A stretch of DNA of 64,000 nucleotides. Origin: Bauldia sp. Lineage in GTDB: Bacteria > Pseudomonadota > Alphaproteobacteria > Rhizobiales > Kaistiaceae. A program made the translations under genes and the position numbers. The stretch spans positions 62,001 through 126,000 of the forward strand of contig JAHCJZ010000008.1 in assembly GCA_026126025.1 (NCBI GenBank), given 5' to 3'. Shown one piece after another: positions 1 to 8,123 of the stretch. The first letter of the stretch is position 1. Each line of letters opens with the position of its first letter. Under the pieces are notes generated by a model. The model was not told the DNA's origin. It worked only from the letters and a program-made list of their open reading frames with translations, and searched no databases.

Positions 1-537
1 CCCGGCGGCGTGCATCTGCCGCCGCTGTGGCTCCTCGGCTCGTCCGGCGCGAGCGCGGCGGCGGCCGGCGAGCTCGGCATGGGCTATTCCTTCGCGGCGC
101 ATTTTTCCCCGGCGCCGGCCGGTCCGGCCTTCGACGCCTACCGCGCTTCGTTCAGGCCGAGCGCCGCGTTCCCCGAGCCGAGGGCGATGATCGCGGTGTC
201 GGCGATCGTCGCGCCGACCGACGCGGAGGCGACGTGGCTGGCGCGGTCGCAGGAGGTGAGCATCGCGCTCTTCTTCACCGGCCATCGCGGTCCGCTGCTC
301 TCGCCGGAGAGCGCGCACGCCATGGTGCTGACGGAGCAGCAGGAAGCGATCATCGAGCAGCAGCGCCGGCTGTGGATCATCGGCGGTCCGGAAACCGTCA
401 AGGCCGCGATCATGGCGAAGGTCGAGGAGAGCGAGGCCGACGAAGTGATGGTGACCACCACCATCCACGCGCCCGCGATGCGGCTTCGCTCCTATAGGCT
501 CCTCGCGGAGGCGTTCGGGCTCACGCCACGCAGCTAG
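1..537 (+). CDS. LLM-class flavin-dependent oxidoreductase, C-terminal part
   Basis: Reading frame open from the first base, so the 5' part lies outside the window. The visible segment carries the luciferase-like monooxygenase landmarks P-x-W-L-L-G-S-S-G near its start, G-Y-S-F-A-A-H-F-S-P, and Y-R-x-S-F-R-P-S. These are typical of the MsnO8-like group of single-component bacterial-luciferase-fold enzymes, which use reduced flavin and oxygen; the substrate cannot be told. A GTG at base 10 is an internal codon, not the start, because the homologous block extends upstream of it. The gene ends in TAG at 535-537, and nothing coding is seen before the lipoprotein gene at 714. Confidence 0.85.
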   Translation, partial: PGGVHLPPLWLLGSSGASAAAAGELGMGYSFAAHFSPAPAGPAFDAYRASFRPSAAFPEPRAMIAVSAIVAPTDAEATWLARSQEVSIALFFTGHRGPLLSPESAHAMVLTEQQEAIIEQQRRLWIIGGPETVKAAIMAKVEESEADEVMVTTTIHAPAMRLRSYRLLAEAFGLTPRS

Positions 538-713
538 CGATCGCGCGACGCGCGAAACCGTCGCGGAAGCGGTCCTCGAGGATGGCGCGCGGAGGCGTTG
601 AGGTGGGCGCCGGTGACATCACGCGGGATTCCGCGGCCGATCGGCTTGACCCGCGTCGCCATCCTCCGCAGCATCGCTCCCGGCGGGCCGCTGACCGGCC
701 GATAGGGGGAACC

Positions 714-992
714 ATGACCGGAACATCTCTGCGTGCGCTGAAACTCGCCGCGGCCGCATCGCTCGCGCTCGGCCTTGCGGCTTGCGGCGACGATGCCGAC
801 GACGATCCCCCGGCCGAGCCCGCCGCCGTCGAGGAGCCGGCGGTGGTCGATGAGCCCGAGCCTGCGGCAGACGAACCGGAGCCCGGCGATGATGGCGATG
901 TGTCGGAGGAACCGGCGGCCGATGAACCGGAAGAGGAAGCAGGGCCCGCGCCCGTGAACGAGCCGTCCCGGTTCAACCCGGAAGATATCTAG
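714..992 (+). CDS. small acidic lipoprotein, function unknown
   Basis: A 92-residue protein. The ATG at 714 is chosen because a purine-rich GGGGA stretch lies 5-9 bases upstream and the N-terminus is then a clean type II signal peptide: basic start, hydrophobic Ala/Leu stretch and lipobox L-A-A-C near residue 23. After the lipidated Cys the mature chain is almost entirely Asp, Glu, Pro and Ala, so it is probably a disordered acidic periplasmic tail. No enzymatic motif is present. An in-frame earlier start at 582 would bury the signal peptide and is disfavoured. Confidence 0.75.
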   Translation: MTGTSLRALKLAAAASLALGLAACGDDADDDPPAEPAAVEEPAVVDEPEPAADEPEPGDDGDVSEEPAADEPEEEAGPAPVNEPSRFNPEDI

Positions 993-1042
993 TCCGGGCT
1001 CGACCCGAGGGCCTGCAAACGATCGCTACGATGTCCGGAGAT

Positions 1043-1119
<77 letters not shown>

Positions 1120-1270
1120 TCACCAGTCGCGAACGGGCGAGCCCGTTCGAGCAGGACGCGGATATAGGCTGAACCGGCGCCGCCGGGAAGGGGGGCCGGC
1201 GAGATTTGTCGTCGCACTGTCATCAGCGCGCGCAATCCCGCCAAAGCTCAGCGGCCGGCTGTGGCGCGTG

Positions 1271-2422
1271 TCAGATCCTGGCGCGCCAGGTGATGTAGTT
1301 GGAGGCGGCGAAGTTCCATACGGCGCCGATGGCGGCGCCGGCGAGGCCGGCGAGCCACCACACGCTGCCATTGCTGGCGACGAGCGTCGCCACGCCGACA
1401 TTGGCCACCGCGCCGGCGGCGCCGATGGCGTAGAACGACAACAGCCCGCGGACGAGGCCCCAGCCGCGCAGGCGCTTGTCGCGGTAGGTGATCCAGTTGT
1501 TGACGAAGAAGTTCCATGTCATCGCGGCGGCGACCGCGCCGGTCTGGGCGCGGAAGAAGGCTTCGCCGCCCGCCTCCGCGCCGCCGAGGAGCCACAGCAC
1601 GACGAGGTGGATGACGACGCCGGTGCCGCCGACGAGGGAAAAGAGCAGGAAGCGGGTCGGCAGCCAGCGGCCGAACAGCTTGTCGAGGACGAGGAGCCCG
1701 AACTCCCACGCCGCCATGGTGTCGAGCTTCGATTCGCCATGGACCCGCGGGTGGAAGCGGCAGGCGATCTCGGCATAGCGCAGCGGCCGCTCGGCCGAGG
1801 CGAAGATGTCGAGGAGGATCTTGAAGCCCTGCTGCGACAGGCGGCGCACCGAGCGGTTGAAGGCGTCGCGGCGCATGACGAAGAAGCCGCTCATCGGGTC
1901 GGTCAGCTCGGCGCCGAGAAGGCGTTGCGCGAGCGTGGTGCCGAGCCGGCTGATCGCCTTCCGCCGCCCGCTGAGGCCGATGGTGTCGCCGCCCGCGATG
2001 TAGCGGCTGCCGACGACGATATCGAGCTCGTCGGCGGCGAGCCGGTCGACCATCGGGCGCAGCTGCGTGTCGTCGTGCTGGAGGTCCGCGTCCATCACCG
2101 CGAAGACCGGCGCCGCGGACGAAAGAATGCCCTCGACGCAGGCCGAGGAGAGGCCGCGCCGGCCGATGCGCTGGATGACGCGCACCCGCCCGTCGCGCCG
2201 CGCGAGCTCGCGCGCGACATCGGCGGTCCCGTCCGGGGAGTCGTCGTCGACGAACACCACCTCCCAGCGCAGGCCGTGGAGCGCCGTCTCGAGCCGGCCG
2301 ATCAGGATCGGGATATTGTCGCGCTCGTTGAAGGTCGGGACGACAACGGTAAGGTCCGGCGCCCCGGCGGGCGGCTCGACCGGTGCGGCCCCCGCTTCCT
2401 CGGTGCGGCTGTGCGCCGTCAC
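1271..2422 (-). CDS. GT2 polyprenol-phosphate glycosyltransferase fused to GtrA-like membrane domain
   Basis: A 383-residue protein. The N-terminal half is a dolichol-phosphate-mannose-synthase-like GT2 domain: V-V-V-P-T-F-N-E-R-D-N near residue 22, V-F-V-D-D-D-S-P-D-G-T, and the metal-binding D-A-D-L-Q-H-D-D. The C-terminal part has about four membrane segments with the GtrA signature F-F-V-N-N-W-I-T-Y and a second copy W-N-F-A-A-S-N-Y-I-T. Such fusions transfer a sugar to a lipid carrier and flip it for envelope glycan modification. The GTG start at 2422 is chosen because it overlaps the bioY stop by four bases (GTGA), which implies translational coupling. The sugar and acceptor are unknown. 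Confidence 0.88.
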   Translation of the reverse strand: MTAHSRTEEAGAAPVEPPAGAPDLTVVVPTFNERDNIPILIGRLETALHGLRWEVVFVDDDSPDGTADVARELARRDGRVRVIQRIGRRGLSSACVEGILSSAAPVFAVMDADLQHDDTQLRPMVDRLAADELDIVVGSRYIAGGDTIGLSGRRKAISRLGTTLAQRLLGAELTDPMSGFFVMRRDAFNRSVRRLSQQGFKILLDIFASAERPLRYAEIACRFHPRVHGESKLDTMAAWEFGLLVLDKLFGRWLPTRFLLFSLVGGTGVVIHLVVLWLLGGAEAGGEAFFRAQTGAVAAAMTWNFFVNNWITYRDKRLRGWGLVRGLLSFYAIGAAGAVANVGVATLVASNGSVWWLAGLAGAAIGAVWNFAASNYITWRARI

Positions 2423-3030
2423 CGATCGCGACGCCGCAGCAGCGCCCAGCCCGCCGGAATGAGGCAGGCCGCCAGCGCGATCTTGAGGGCGTCGCCGAGG
2501 AGGAAGGGCTCGACGCCGTTCTTCCACGCCGCCGCAACGCCGATGCCGGTTCCGCCGCTCGCCAGCTGCGCGAAGAAGGCGAGCCAGGCGAAGCCGAGGA
2601 TGAAGATGATGGCGTCACCGATCAGCATCGCCAGGCCGAGGGTGAGCGGCGAGCGGTCGAGCCCGCGGTCGGCGGCGAGGCCGATCAGAAAGGCGCAGGG
2701 GATGTAGCCCCAGATGAAACCGGCCGTGGTGCCGACGAGATAGGCGGGACCCGCGCCCGCGCCCGCGAACACCGGGACGCCTGCCATTCCGGTCAGGATG
2801 TAGGCGATCACCGTCGCCACCGCGAGGCGCGAGCCATAGGCGGCCGCGATCGCCATCACCGCGAAGGTGGTGAGCGTCATCGGTACCGGCCAGAACGGCA
2901 CCTGCACCTTGGCCGACAGGGTGAGGAGCCCGATGCCGAGCGCGACGAGGATGACGGCGCGCAGCGCCGGGCTCGCGGTCGGCCAAAGGGCGGGAGCCAG
3001 CGCGGTTGCGTTGGTGCGTTCGGTGCTCAT
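2419..3030 (-). CDS. bioY: BioY family biotin transporter substrate-binding subunit
   Basis: A 203-residue integral membrane protein with about six hydrophobic segments. The BioY block A-K-V-Q-V-P-F-W-P-V-P-M-T-L-T-T is near residues 39-54 and G-A-G-A-G-P-A-Y-L-V-G-T-T-A-G-F near residue 90. BioY is the S component of an ECF biotin importer; no ecfA or ecfT gene is seen here, and solitary BioY proteins are known in alphaproteobacteria. The ATG at 3030 starts the conserved protein and upstream reading frame lacks family similarity. A short hairpin, TGCCCC...GGGGCA at 3061-3079, lies in its leader. No BioR-type operator was seen. Confidence 0.9.
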   Translation of the reverse strand: MSTERTNATALAPALWPTASPALRAVILVALGIGLLTLSAKVQVPFWPVPMTLTTFAVMAIAAAYGSRLAVATVIAYILTGMAGVPVFAGAGAGPAYLVGTTAGFIWGYIPCAFLIGLAADRGLDRSPLTLGLAMLIGDAIIFILGFAWLAFFAQLASGGTGIGVAAAWKNGVEPFLLGDALKIALAACLIPAGWALLRRRDR

Positions 3031-3152
3031 CTGTGGTGCGATGTCCGTCTCGGCCTCGGGTGCCCCGTTTCTAGGGGCATCGCATGGCGCGGACAAGGCG
3101 CAGCGCCGGTTATGCGCCGGGCAAACCGCTGTGCAACGAGGAGCGGGATCGC

Positions 3153-3518
3153 TCAGTCGGTTGGGAGGGCATCCCAGTCGACGCGCCCGAAACCGCGCAC
3201 GCAGGGGCGGATGACCTCGCCACGACGTTCGACGACCGCCGAATGGAAGGCTCCATCGACAAAGAAGACCGTCGCGTAGAGCGTATCCTGCGCGAGCTCC
3301 TCGCAATAGAGATAGGCAACGTTGCCGCGGCGGCCGGCTATGCTGCCGGGCGGTCCAAGGACGACCTCGACTTCAAAGGTCGAGTGCCCTACGCGGAGGG
3401 AGGCGACCTTGGCGTTGAGATTCTGGACGATGCCTTCTCCCGTTGCGTTGCCCGCCACGGTAGTCAATGCAAGCAGCGCCAGCGTTGCGATAACCCGCCG
3501 AACCATGTCCCGATCCAT
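3153..3518 (-). CDS. secreted BamE/SmpA-like small protein
   Basis: A 121-residue protein with an N-terminal signal peptide (V-R-R-V-I-A-T-L-A-L-L-A-L) cleaved near A-T-G. The next segment, L-R-V-G-H-S-T-F-E-V-E-V-V-L-G-P-P, resembles the opening helix and turn of the BamE/SmpA/OmlA fold, in which the G-x-S-x-x-x-V-x-x-x-L-G-x-P pattern recurs. There is no lipobox Cys, so it would be periplasmic rather than lipidated. The second Met at residue 5 is an alternative start. The role is not established; the family assignment rests on one motif. Confidence 0.6.
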   Translation of the reverse strand: MDRDMVRRVIATLALLALTTVAGNATGEGIVQNLNAKVASLRVGHSTFEVEVVLGPPGSIAGRRGNVAYLYCEELAQDTLYATVFFVDGAFHSAVVERRGEVIRPCVRGFGRVDWDALPTD

Positions 3519-4088
3519 CGTGGGTTGAGCGACAATCCTGTTACATCATACAAGCGCGGAAGGTTGGTCGACACCCCCAAACGGCAGAAAGGCGCCGCTT
3601 GGGTTGCCCCAATCGACGCCTCCCTGTCGTTCCACGGCCTGCGCCCCGGGTTGCCCCGACACGCGACCCCGAACGATCGTGGCCGGTCTTGCATCCACCC
3701 TTGCGGGCGGCGCTCCCGTACCACACGGCGCCAGAAGACCGGGTCGCCCCGATCCCCGTCGCCGGCCCGGACGGATTGGCCGCCGTCCTGGCTACCGGCT
3801 GCCGACCGCGCCTCTCCATCGCTGGAGCGGCGCCGCGTAGGCGTCCGCGGGGCATCCGGTTCGCGGCCCGAAGGCTGCCACCGGCGCGGTCCGCGGGAGC
3901 ACCGGCCTCGATCGCTCAACCTTGCCCCGGCTGAGCTCGACCGGCACTCGCGGTAGAGGGAGCGTCGCAAAGGACGCCGTCACACGGAAGCCCCGAAATG
4001 GCGGCGCTGGGACATGCGTGAAAACCGGGGACGAGACCGGCGCTGCCCAGCATTCGGGCTTGCGCATCCGCCGGGAGGCGCGACTGCC
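3519..4088. other. intergenic stretch without a supported gene
   Basis: About 570 bases separate the BamE-like gene and the marR gene. Several overlapping open frames exist on both strands, but all have Arg/Pro/Gly-rich low-complexity translations with no signal peptide, family motif or good ribosome site, as expected of chance frames in GC-rich DNA. No repeat or RNA gene was recognised. Confidence 0.6.
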
Positions 4089-4547
4089 TCAGTCGTCGTC
4101 ATCCTCGCGGGCCGGGCCGTTCGGCACGAGGTTGCGGGCGACGCGGCGCAGGATGCGGCGGAGGCGCCGCCGGTCCTTGTCGTCGATCCCGGCGAGCGCC
4201 TCGCGCTCGACCGCCTTCAGCACATGGTCGATGCCGACGATGGCGCCGCGGCCCGATCTGGTGAGGAAGACGTGGGCCTGGCGGCCGTCCGAGCCGGAGG
4301 CCTTGCGGGTGACGTAGCCCTGCGCGGCGAGGCGGGCGACCATCTTGGTCACGGTGGGGGGCTGGACGGCGAGCGTTCCGGCGAGCTCGGTCATCGACAG
4401 GCCGTCGGCCTCGCCGAGGGCGAGGAGGACGGCCTCCTGCCCGGCGTGGAGGCCGTGGCCCGAAAGGGCGGCGCCGACCTTCGAGCGCCATGCCCGGTTC
4501 GCCGCAGCCAGCCGCGCGGCCGTGCTCTTCTGATGTCCGGAAGTCAT
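4089..4547 (-). CDS. MarR family transcriptional regulator
   Basis: A 152-residue winged-helix protein. The recognition region reads L-S-M-T-E-L-A followed by V-Q-P-P-T-V-T-K-M-V-A-R-L, and the wing holds the MarR signature D-G-R-Q-A-H-V-F-L-T. The ATG at 4547 is preferred over the upstream start at 4616 because the MarR domain begins shortly after it. It lies downstream of and co-oriented with an ABC transporter operon (SBP, ATPase, permease), 87 bases after the permease stop, so it may be transcribed with it or from its own promoter next to the palindrome at 4613. The ligand is unknown. The tail ends in four Asp residues. Confidence 0.88.
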   Translation of the reverse strand: MTSGHQKSTAARLAAANRAWRSKVGAALSGHGLHAGQEAVLLALGEADGLSMTELAGTLAVQPPTVTKMVARLAAQGYVTRKASGSDGRQAHVFLTRSGRGAIVGIDHVLKAVEREALAGIDDKDRRRLRRILRRVARNLVPNGPAREDDDD

Positions 4548-4612
4548 CCGGCGACGTTCCCCGCCCGGGTCGTTTCGCGCGGGCGGGATGTTCCATACCC
4601 GAACCGACGCCG

Positions 4613-4627
4613 TCAAATCAGATTTGA
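4613..4627. promoter_or_regulatory. perfect palindrome upstream of marR, candidate autoregulatory operator
   Basis: TCAAATCAGATTTGA is a 15-base perfect inverted repeat 66-80 bases upstream of the marR start. On the minus strand it overlaps TTTGAC, a possible -35 hexamer. Size and position suit a MarR dimer site. The half-site GATTTGAT recurs at 7418-7425 in the promoter region of the adjacent transporter operon. Confidence 0.5.
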
Positions 4628-4634
4628 TGGCAGC

Positions 4635-5456
4635 TCAGCGTTCGCGGAGAGCGGCGCTTTCGTGCCAGCGGCGGAGCACCAGCCAGGAGATGAGGCTGGT
4701 GGCGAAGAAGATCGCGATGCCGGTGAGCGACAGCAGCACCAGCGCCGCGAAGGCGCGCGGCGCGTTGGAACGGAAATTCGCCTCGATGAGGCGGAAGGCG
4801 AGACCCGAGCCGCGGCCCGAGGAGCCGGCAGCGAGCTCGGCTACCACCGCGCCGATCAGCGCGAGCCCGCCGCCGATCTTGAGGCCGGTCATGAAATAGG
4901 GGAGGGCGTTAGGGATGCGCAGATGGATCAGCGTCCGCCAGCGCCCGGCGCCGTAGAGGTCGAAGAGGGCGAGGAGGCCGTGGTCGACCGATTTCAGCCC
5001 CTGCGCGGTGTTGGTGAGGATCGGGAAGAAGGCGACGATCCAGGCGAGGATCAGGAGCGCCGCTTGCGTCGACGGCACCCAGACGAGCAGGAGCGGCGCG
5101 ATGGCGACGACCGGCGTCACCTGGAGGATGACGGCGTAGGGGTAGAGCGCGAGCTCGGCCCAGCGCGACTGCGCCATCAGGACCGCGAGGAGGACGCCGC
5201 CGACGACCGCCAGCGCCAGCGCCTCGAAGGTGAGCGTGAGGGTTGCCACGAGCGCCGGGCCGAGGATGCCCCAGTCGGCGATCAGCGTCTCGAAGACGCG
5301 GCCGGGCGAGGGGAGGATGTAGAACGCGACGCCGGAGAGCGAGACGTAGAGCTGCCAGCCGCCGACCAGCACGACCAGCGTCGCGACGGGCACGAGGATG
5401 GCGAGGAACCAGCGGCGGCGCGTGCGCGTGGCCTCCTCGTCGCGGCGCTCGCTCAT
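4635..5456 (-). CDS. ABC transporter permease, SsuC/TauC/NrtB type
   Basis: A 273-residue inner-membrane protein with about six hydrophobic helices. The BPD-transporter loop that contacts the ATPase is near G-A-G-R-W-R-T-L-I-H-L-R-I-P-N-A-L-P-Y and follows the EAA-like helix. The early P-S-P-G-R-V-F-E-T-L block is typical of permeases in the nitrate/sulfonate/taurine/thiamine-precursor group. Its ATG overlaps the ATPase stop as ATGA, so the two are translationally coupled. It supplies the membrane channel for the transporter; substrate is addressed under the binding protein. Confidence 0.9.
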   Translation of the reverse strand: MSERRDEEATRTRRRWFLAILVPVATLVVLVGGWQLYVSLSGVAFYILPSPGRVFETLIADWGILGPALVATLTLTFEALALAVVGGVLLAVLMAQSRWAELALYPYAVILQVTPVVAIAPLLLVWVPSTQAALLILAWIVAFFPILTNTAQGLKSVDHGLLALFDLYGAGRWRTLIHLRIPNALPYFMTGLKIGGGLALIGAVVAELAAGSSGRGSGLAFRLIEANFRSNAPRAFAALVLLSLTGIAIFFATSLISWLVLRRWHESAALRER

Positions 5457-6262
5457 CGCGCGAGCTCTCCCGCCATCGCCGCGTCGAGCGCCGCGGAGGC
5501 CTCGCGGCAGACCGCGTTGTAGGCGGGGCTTGTGCGATACGCGGCGTCGCGCGGGTAGGGCGCGCCGACCGCGATGTCGGCGGCGATGCGGCCGGGCCGC
5601 GGCATCATGACGAGGATGCGCTCGGAGAGATAGGCCGACTCGAACACCGAGTGGGTGACGAACACCACCGTCCAGCGCTCGGCCTGCCACAGCGCGAGGA
5701 GGTCCTCGTCGAGGCGGCTGCGGGTGATCTCGTCGAGCGCGGCGAAGGGCTCGTCCATCAGGAGAAGCTGTGGCTCGACGATGAGCGCGCGGGCGAGCGA
5801 GACGCGCATCTTCATGCCGCCGGAGAGCTCGCGCGGATAGGCGGCGGCGAACGCCTCGAGGCCGACGCGGCGGAGCGTCGCCATCACCCGGTCGCGCACG
5901 GCGCTCTTCCCTTCGCCGCGGAGGCGCAGCGGCAGGCGGACATTGTCGAACACCGTCGCCCAGGGCATCAGCGTCGGCTCCTGGAAGACGAAGCCGATAT
6001 CGGCCGGGCGCGCGCCGTTCGCCGTGCCGGTCCAGCGGATATCGCCGGCCGACGGCTCGGCGAGACCGGCGATCAGGCGAAGGATCGTCGACTTGCCGCA
6101 GCCCGACGGGCCGAGGAGGCTGACGAAGGCGCCGGCGCCGACGTCGAAACTGACGTCGCGAAGCGCCTCGGTGCCGGTGGCGAAGCGCTTGCCGACGCCG
6201 CGGAGCGAAACCAGCGGCGCGCGGCCTTCCGCGGCTGCGACGGGGCGGGCGGCTTCGGCCAC
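5453..6262 (-). CDS. ABC transporter ATP-binding protein, SsuB/TauB/NrtD type
   Basis: A 269-residue ATPase. Walker A is G-P-S-G-C-G-K-S-T, the Q-loop is F-Q-E-P-T-L-M-P-W, the signature is L-S-G-G-M, Walker B is L-L-L-M-D-E-P-F-A-A-L-D, and the switch His is in V-T-H-S-V. The GTG at 6262 is chosen because GGGAGAG lies 5-11 bases upstream; a second GTG at 6277 and an ATG inside the preceding gene are less likely. It follows the binding-protein gene after 29 bases and overlaps the permease gene by four bases. Confidence 0.9.
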   Translation of the reverse strand: MAEAARPVAAAEGRAPLVSLRGVGKRFATGTEALRDVSFDVGAGAFVSLLGPSGCGKSTILRLIAGLAEPSAGDIRWTGTANGARPADIGFVFQEPTLMPWATVFDNVRLPLRLRGEGKSAVRDRVMATLRRVGLEAFAAAYPRELSGGMKMRVSLARALIVEPQLLLMDEPFAALDEITRSRLDEDLLALWQAERWTVVFVTHSVFESAYLSERILVMMPRPGRIAADIAVGAPYPRDAAYRTSPAYNAVCREASAALDAAMAGELAR

Positions 6263-6291
6263 GGTCTCTCCCGGCACCGGCCCGCGCGACG

Positions 6292-7290
6292 CTAGTCCTG
6301 CGGCCGGAGCTCCATGCCGACACCCTGACACACGAAGCGGTTGGTGTAGAGGCGGTCGATGTCGATCGCCGCCGAGACGATGCCCGCCTCGACCATCGCG
6401 TCGAAGAAGGAATGGACCTTGGCGTCGTCGAAGCAGCCGATGCCGCGCTCCAGCGCGATGCCGGAATCGGCGATGCCGCGCTCGCGCATCGCGGTTACCG
6501 CGTTGGCGATGATCTCGTCGGTCATCTCCGGGTTCTCGGCCTTGATCAGGTCGTTGCCGAGCGTGTTGTCGCCGTAGAGATAGGTGTACCAGCCGATGAT
6601 CGAGGCATCGACGAAGCGCTGCACGATGTCGGGGTTAGCCTCGACATAGTCGGCCTTCGCCTCGATCATCGTCGACGGCGTGTCGAAGCCGTAATCGGCG
6701 ATGAGGAACACCACCGGCTCGAAGCCGCCGTCGCGTGCGATGATGAAGGGCTCGGAGGTGACGTAGCCCTGCTGCGCGGAGCGCGGGTCGTTGAGGAACG
6801 GGCCGGGGTTGAAGGCATAGGGGCGGAACTGCTCGTCGCGGAAGCCCGGCCAGTTCGCCTTCATCCAGGTGAAGACCGAGGCGAAGACGTCGTTGCCCAT
6901 GAAGAGCGTGTCGAGCTCGGCGAGATCCTCGAACTCCTCGATGCCCTGATCGGGATGGGCGATGAAGACCTGCGGCTCCTTCTGGAAGATCGCCGCGATC
7001 TCGACCACTGGAATCTCCTGCTCGACCGCGAAGAGCGGCTGGAGGAGGTTGCCGGCCATGTAGAACTCGACGCGGTCGGCGAGGAGGAGCGCGCGGTTCG
7101 AGACCAGCGGCCCGCCGGGCACGATCGTCACGTCGAGCCCGTATTCCTCATAGGTGCCGTCGGCGACCGCCTGGTAGAAGCCGCCATGCTCGGCCTCGGG
7201 CAGCCAGTTGGTGGCGAAGGACACCGCGTCGAGCGCGAGCGCCGGCGTGCCGGCAAGGACGAGCGGGGCAAGGAGGAAAAGGCGCTTCAC
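6292..7290 (-). CDS. NMT1/THI5-like ABC transporter substrate-binding protein
   Basis: A 332-residue periplasmic protein with a signal peptide ending near A-L-A-L-D. The mature start, S-F-A-T-N-W-L-P-E-A-E-H-G-G-F-Y-Q-A, is the classic NMT1/THI5 opening, seen in binding proteins for hydroxymethylpyrimidine-type thiamine precursors, pyrimidines, sulfonates or nitrate. No TPP riboswitch was recognised upstream, which weakens a thiamine assignment. The GTG at 7290, with GGAG 8-11 bases before it, is the likely start because it opens the signal peptide. It is the first gene of an SBP-ATPase-permease operon and lies about 130 bases below a perfect FNR-like palindrome. Confidence 0.85.
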   Translation of the reverse strand: MKRLFLLAPLVLAGTPALALDAVSFATNWLPEAEHGGFYQAVADGTYEEYGLDVTIVPGGPLVSNRALLLADRVEFYMAGNLLQPLFAVEQEIPVVEIAAIFQKEPQVFIAHPDQGIEEFEDLAELDTLFMGNDVFASVFTWMKANWPGFRDEQFRPYAFNPGPFLNDPRSAQQGYVTSEPFIIARDGGFEPVVFLIADYGFDTPSTMIEAKADYVEANPDIVQRFVDASIIGWYTYLYGDNTLGNDLIKAENPEMTDEIIANAVTAMRERGIADSGIALERGIGCFDDAKVHSFFDAMVEAGIVSAAIDIDRLYTNRFVCQGVGMELRPQD

Positions 7291-7417
7291 GGTGACGGCT
7301 CCGGAACGGGGTGTGGCCGCTGCGACGGCGGCACGAGTCTGGCGTGCGATCTCTGCTGAATCCGGGCCCGTCCGGCGGCGCTGCCGACTCGACGCCCTTG
7401 CTGGCGGATATAGACCG

Positions 7418-7435
7418 GATTTGATCTGCATCAAA
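7418..7435. promoter_or_regulatory. FNR/FixK-like palindrome upstream of the ABC operon
   Basis: The core TTGAT-CTGC-ATCAA (7421-7434) matches the FNR/FixK/Dnr consensus TTGAT-N4-ATCAA at every fixed position, with near-perfect extension to ATTTGAT-N4-ATCAAAT. It sits 128-145 bases upstream of the binding-protein start, in the only gap between two divergent transcription units. It also contains GATTTGAT, shared with the palindrome next to marR, so MarR control is an alternative reading. Confidence 0.5.
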
Positions 7436-7520
7436 TGACGCAAGGCAAAGCGCGGGCCAGCCATGTCCGCCGGTCATGGCGACTTCTCGCCGACCGTCGC
7501 GCGCCATCCTCCCAAATCGA

Positions 7521-7673
7521 CACCGTCCCGGGCTTGACCCGGGACCTACTGGGCCTCGGCGGCGGACGATGCCGGTGACGATTATACGGGGCGGTGCAGA
7601 CGGGCGATCAACATCAACCCCCGCGTCGCCCGTGGCCACGCCAATGGGTGCCGGGTCAAGCCCGGGACGGTGT
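7521..7673. repeat. paired palindromic intergenic repeat, family RA
   Basis: Two inverted arms, 7521-7552 and 7641-7672, each built on CCGTCCCGGGCTTGACCC or its complement. The same element occurs at 28937-29081 and 42574-42661 as pairs and at 35736-35767 as a single arm. Size, dispersion and inverted pairing resemble REP/BIME elements. Confidence 0.8.
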
Positions 7674-7729
7674 GCGTTTTTCAGCCGAGGAGCGCGGTCG
7701 TCACCACAATGAACGGCCTCGACCTCTGG

Positions 7730-7758
7730 TTGACGTGACTGCGGACGATCCGTATATG
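7730..7758 (+). promoter_or_regulatory. near-consensus sigma-70 promoter for the HTH gene
   Basis: TTGACG at 7730-7735, a 17-base spacer, and TATATG at 7753-7758. A start site near 7765 would give a short leader containing AGGA (7777-7780) before the ATG at 7786, which helped choose that start. Confidence 0.55.
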
Positions 7759-7785
7759 AGGTGGGCATTGATCATGAGGATGACG

Positions 7786-8094
7786 ATGGCCAACAAGGCG
7801 CCCCGAACGGTCGGCGAATCCATAGTTGCAGGCCTCAAGGAGGCGATCGCCTTCCTCAATGGCGAGGACGTGCCCGGCCTTGTCGTGCATATCCCGGCCG
7901 ACATGGACGTCAAGGCGATCCGCGGCCGGCTCGGTCTCTCGCAGGCGCAATTCGCGAAGAAGTACGGCTTCTCCGTCGGGCGGGTGCGGGACTGGGAACA
8001 GGGCCGCACCATGCCGGATACCGCCACGCGCAATTTCCTCCGCGTAATCGCGGCGGATCCCGAGGCCGTGGACCGCGCCCTGTCGGCGGCCTGA
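7786..8094 (+). CDS. HigA/NadS-like helix-turn-helix protein, orphan antitoxin-type regulator
   Basis: A 102-residue protein with a Cro/CI-type helix-turn-helix in its second half: I-R-G-R-L-G-L-S-Q-A-Q-F-A-K-K-Y-G-F-S-V-G-R-V-R-D-W-E-Q-G, split by the usual turn. The N-terminal half resembles the HigA-like antitoxins of COG2944. Such genes normally follow a RelE/HigB toxin gene, but the upstream 490 bases hold only a repeat and promoters, so no toxin partner is present. ATGs at 7774 and 7780 are alternative starts; 7786 has the best ribosome-site spacing. Confidence 0.8.
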   Translation: MANKAPRTVGESIVAGLKEAIAFLNGEDVPGLVVHIPADMDVKAIRGRLGLSQAQFAKKYGFSVGRVRDWEQGRTMPDTATRNFLRVIAADPEAVDRALSAA

Positions 8095-8123
8095 GCGAGC
8101 GCGGACGAACCAAGGGGGGCGCG

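Noticed and set aside
2419-3306. Longer 295-residue BioY reading
   Set aside because: The extra N-terminus is Arg/Cys-rich without similarity to BioY, which starts cleanly at the ATG at 3030.
7291-7440. TPP riboswitch upstream of the NMT1/THI5-like binding protein
   Set aside because: The conserved CTGAGA and related thi-box blocks were not found; only the FNR-like palindrome stands out.
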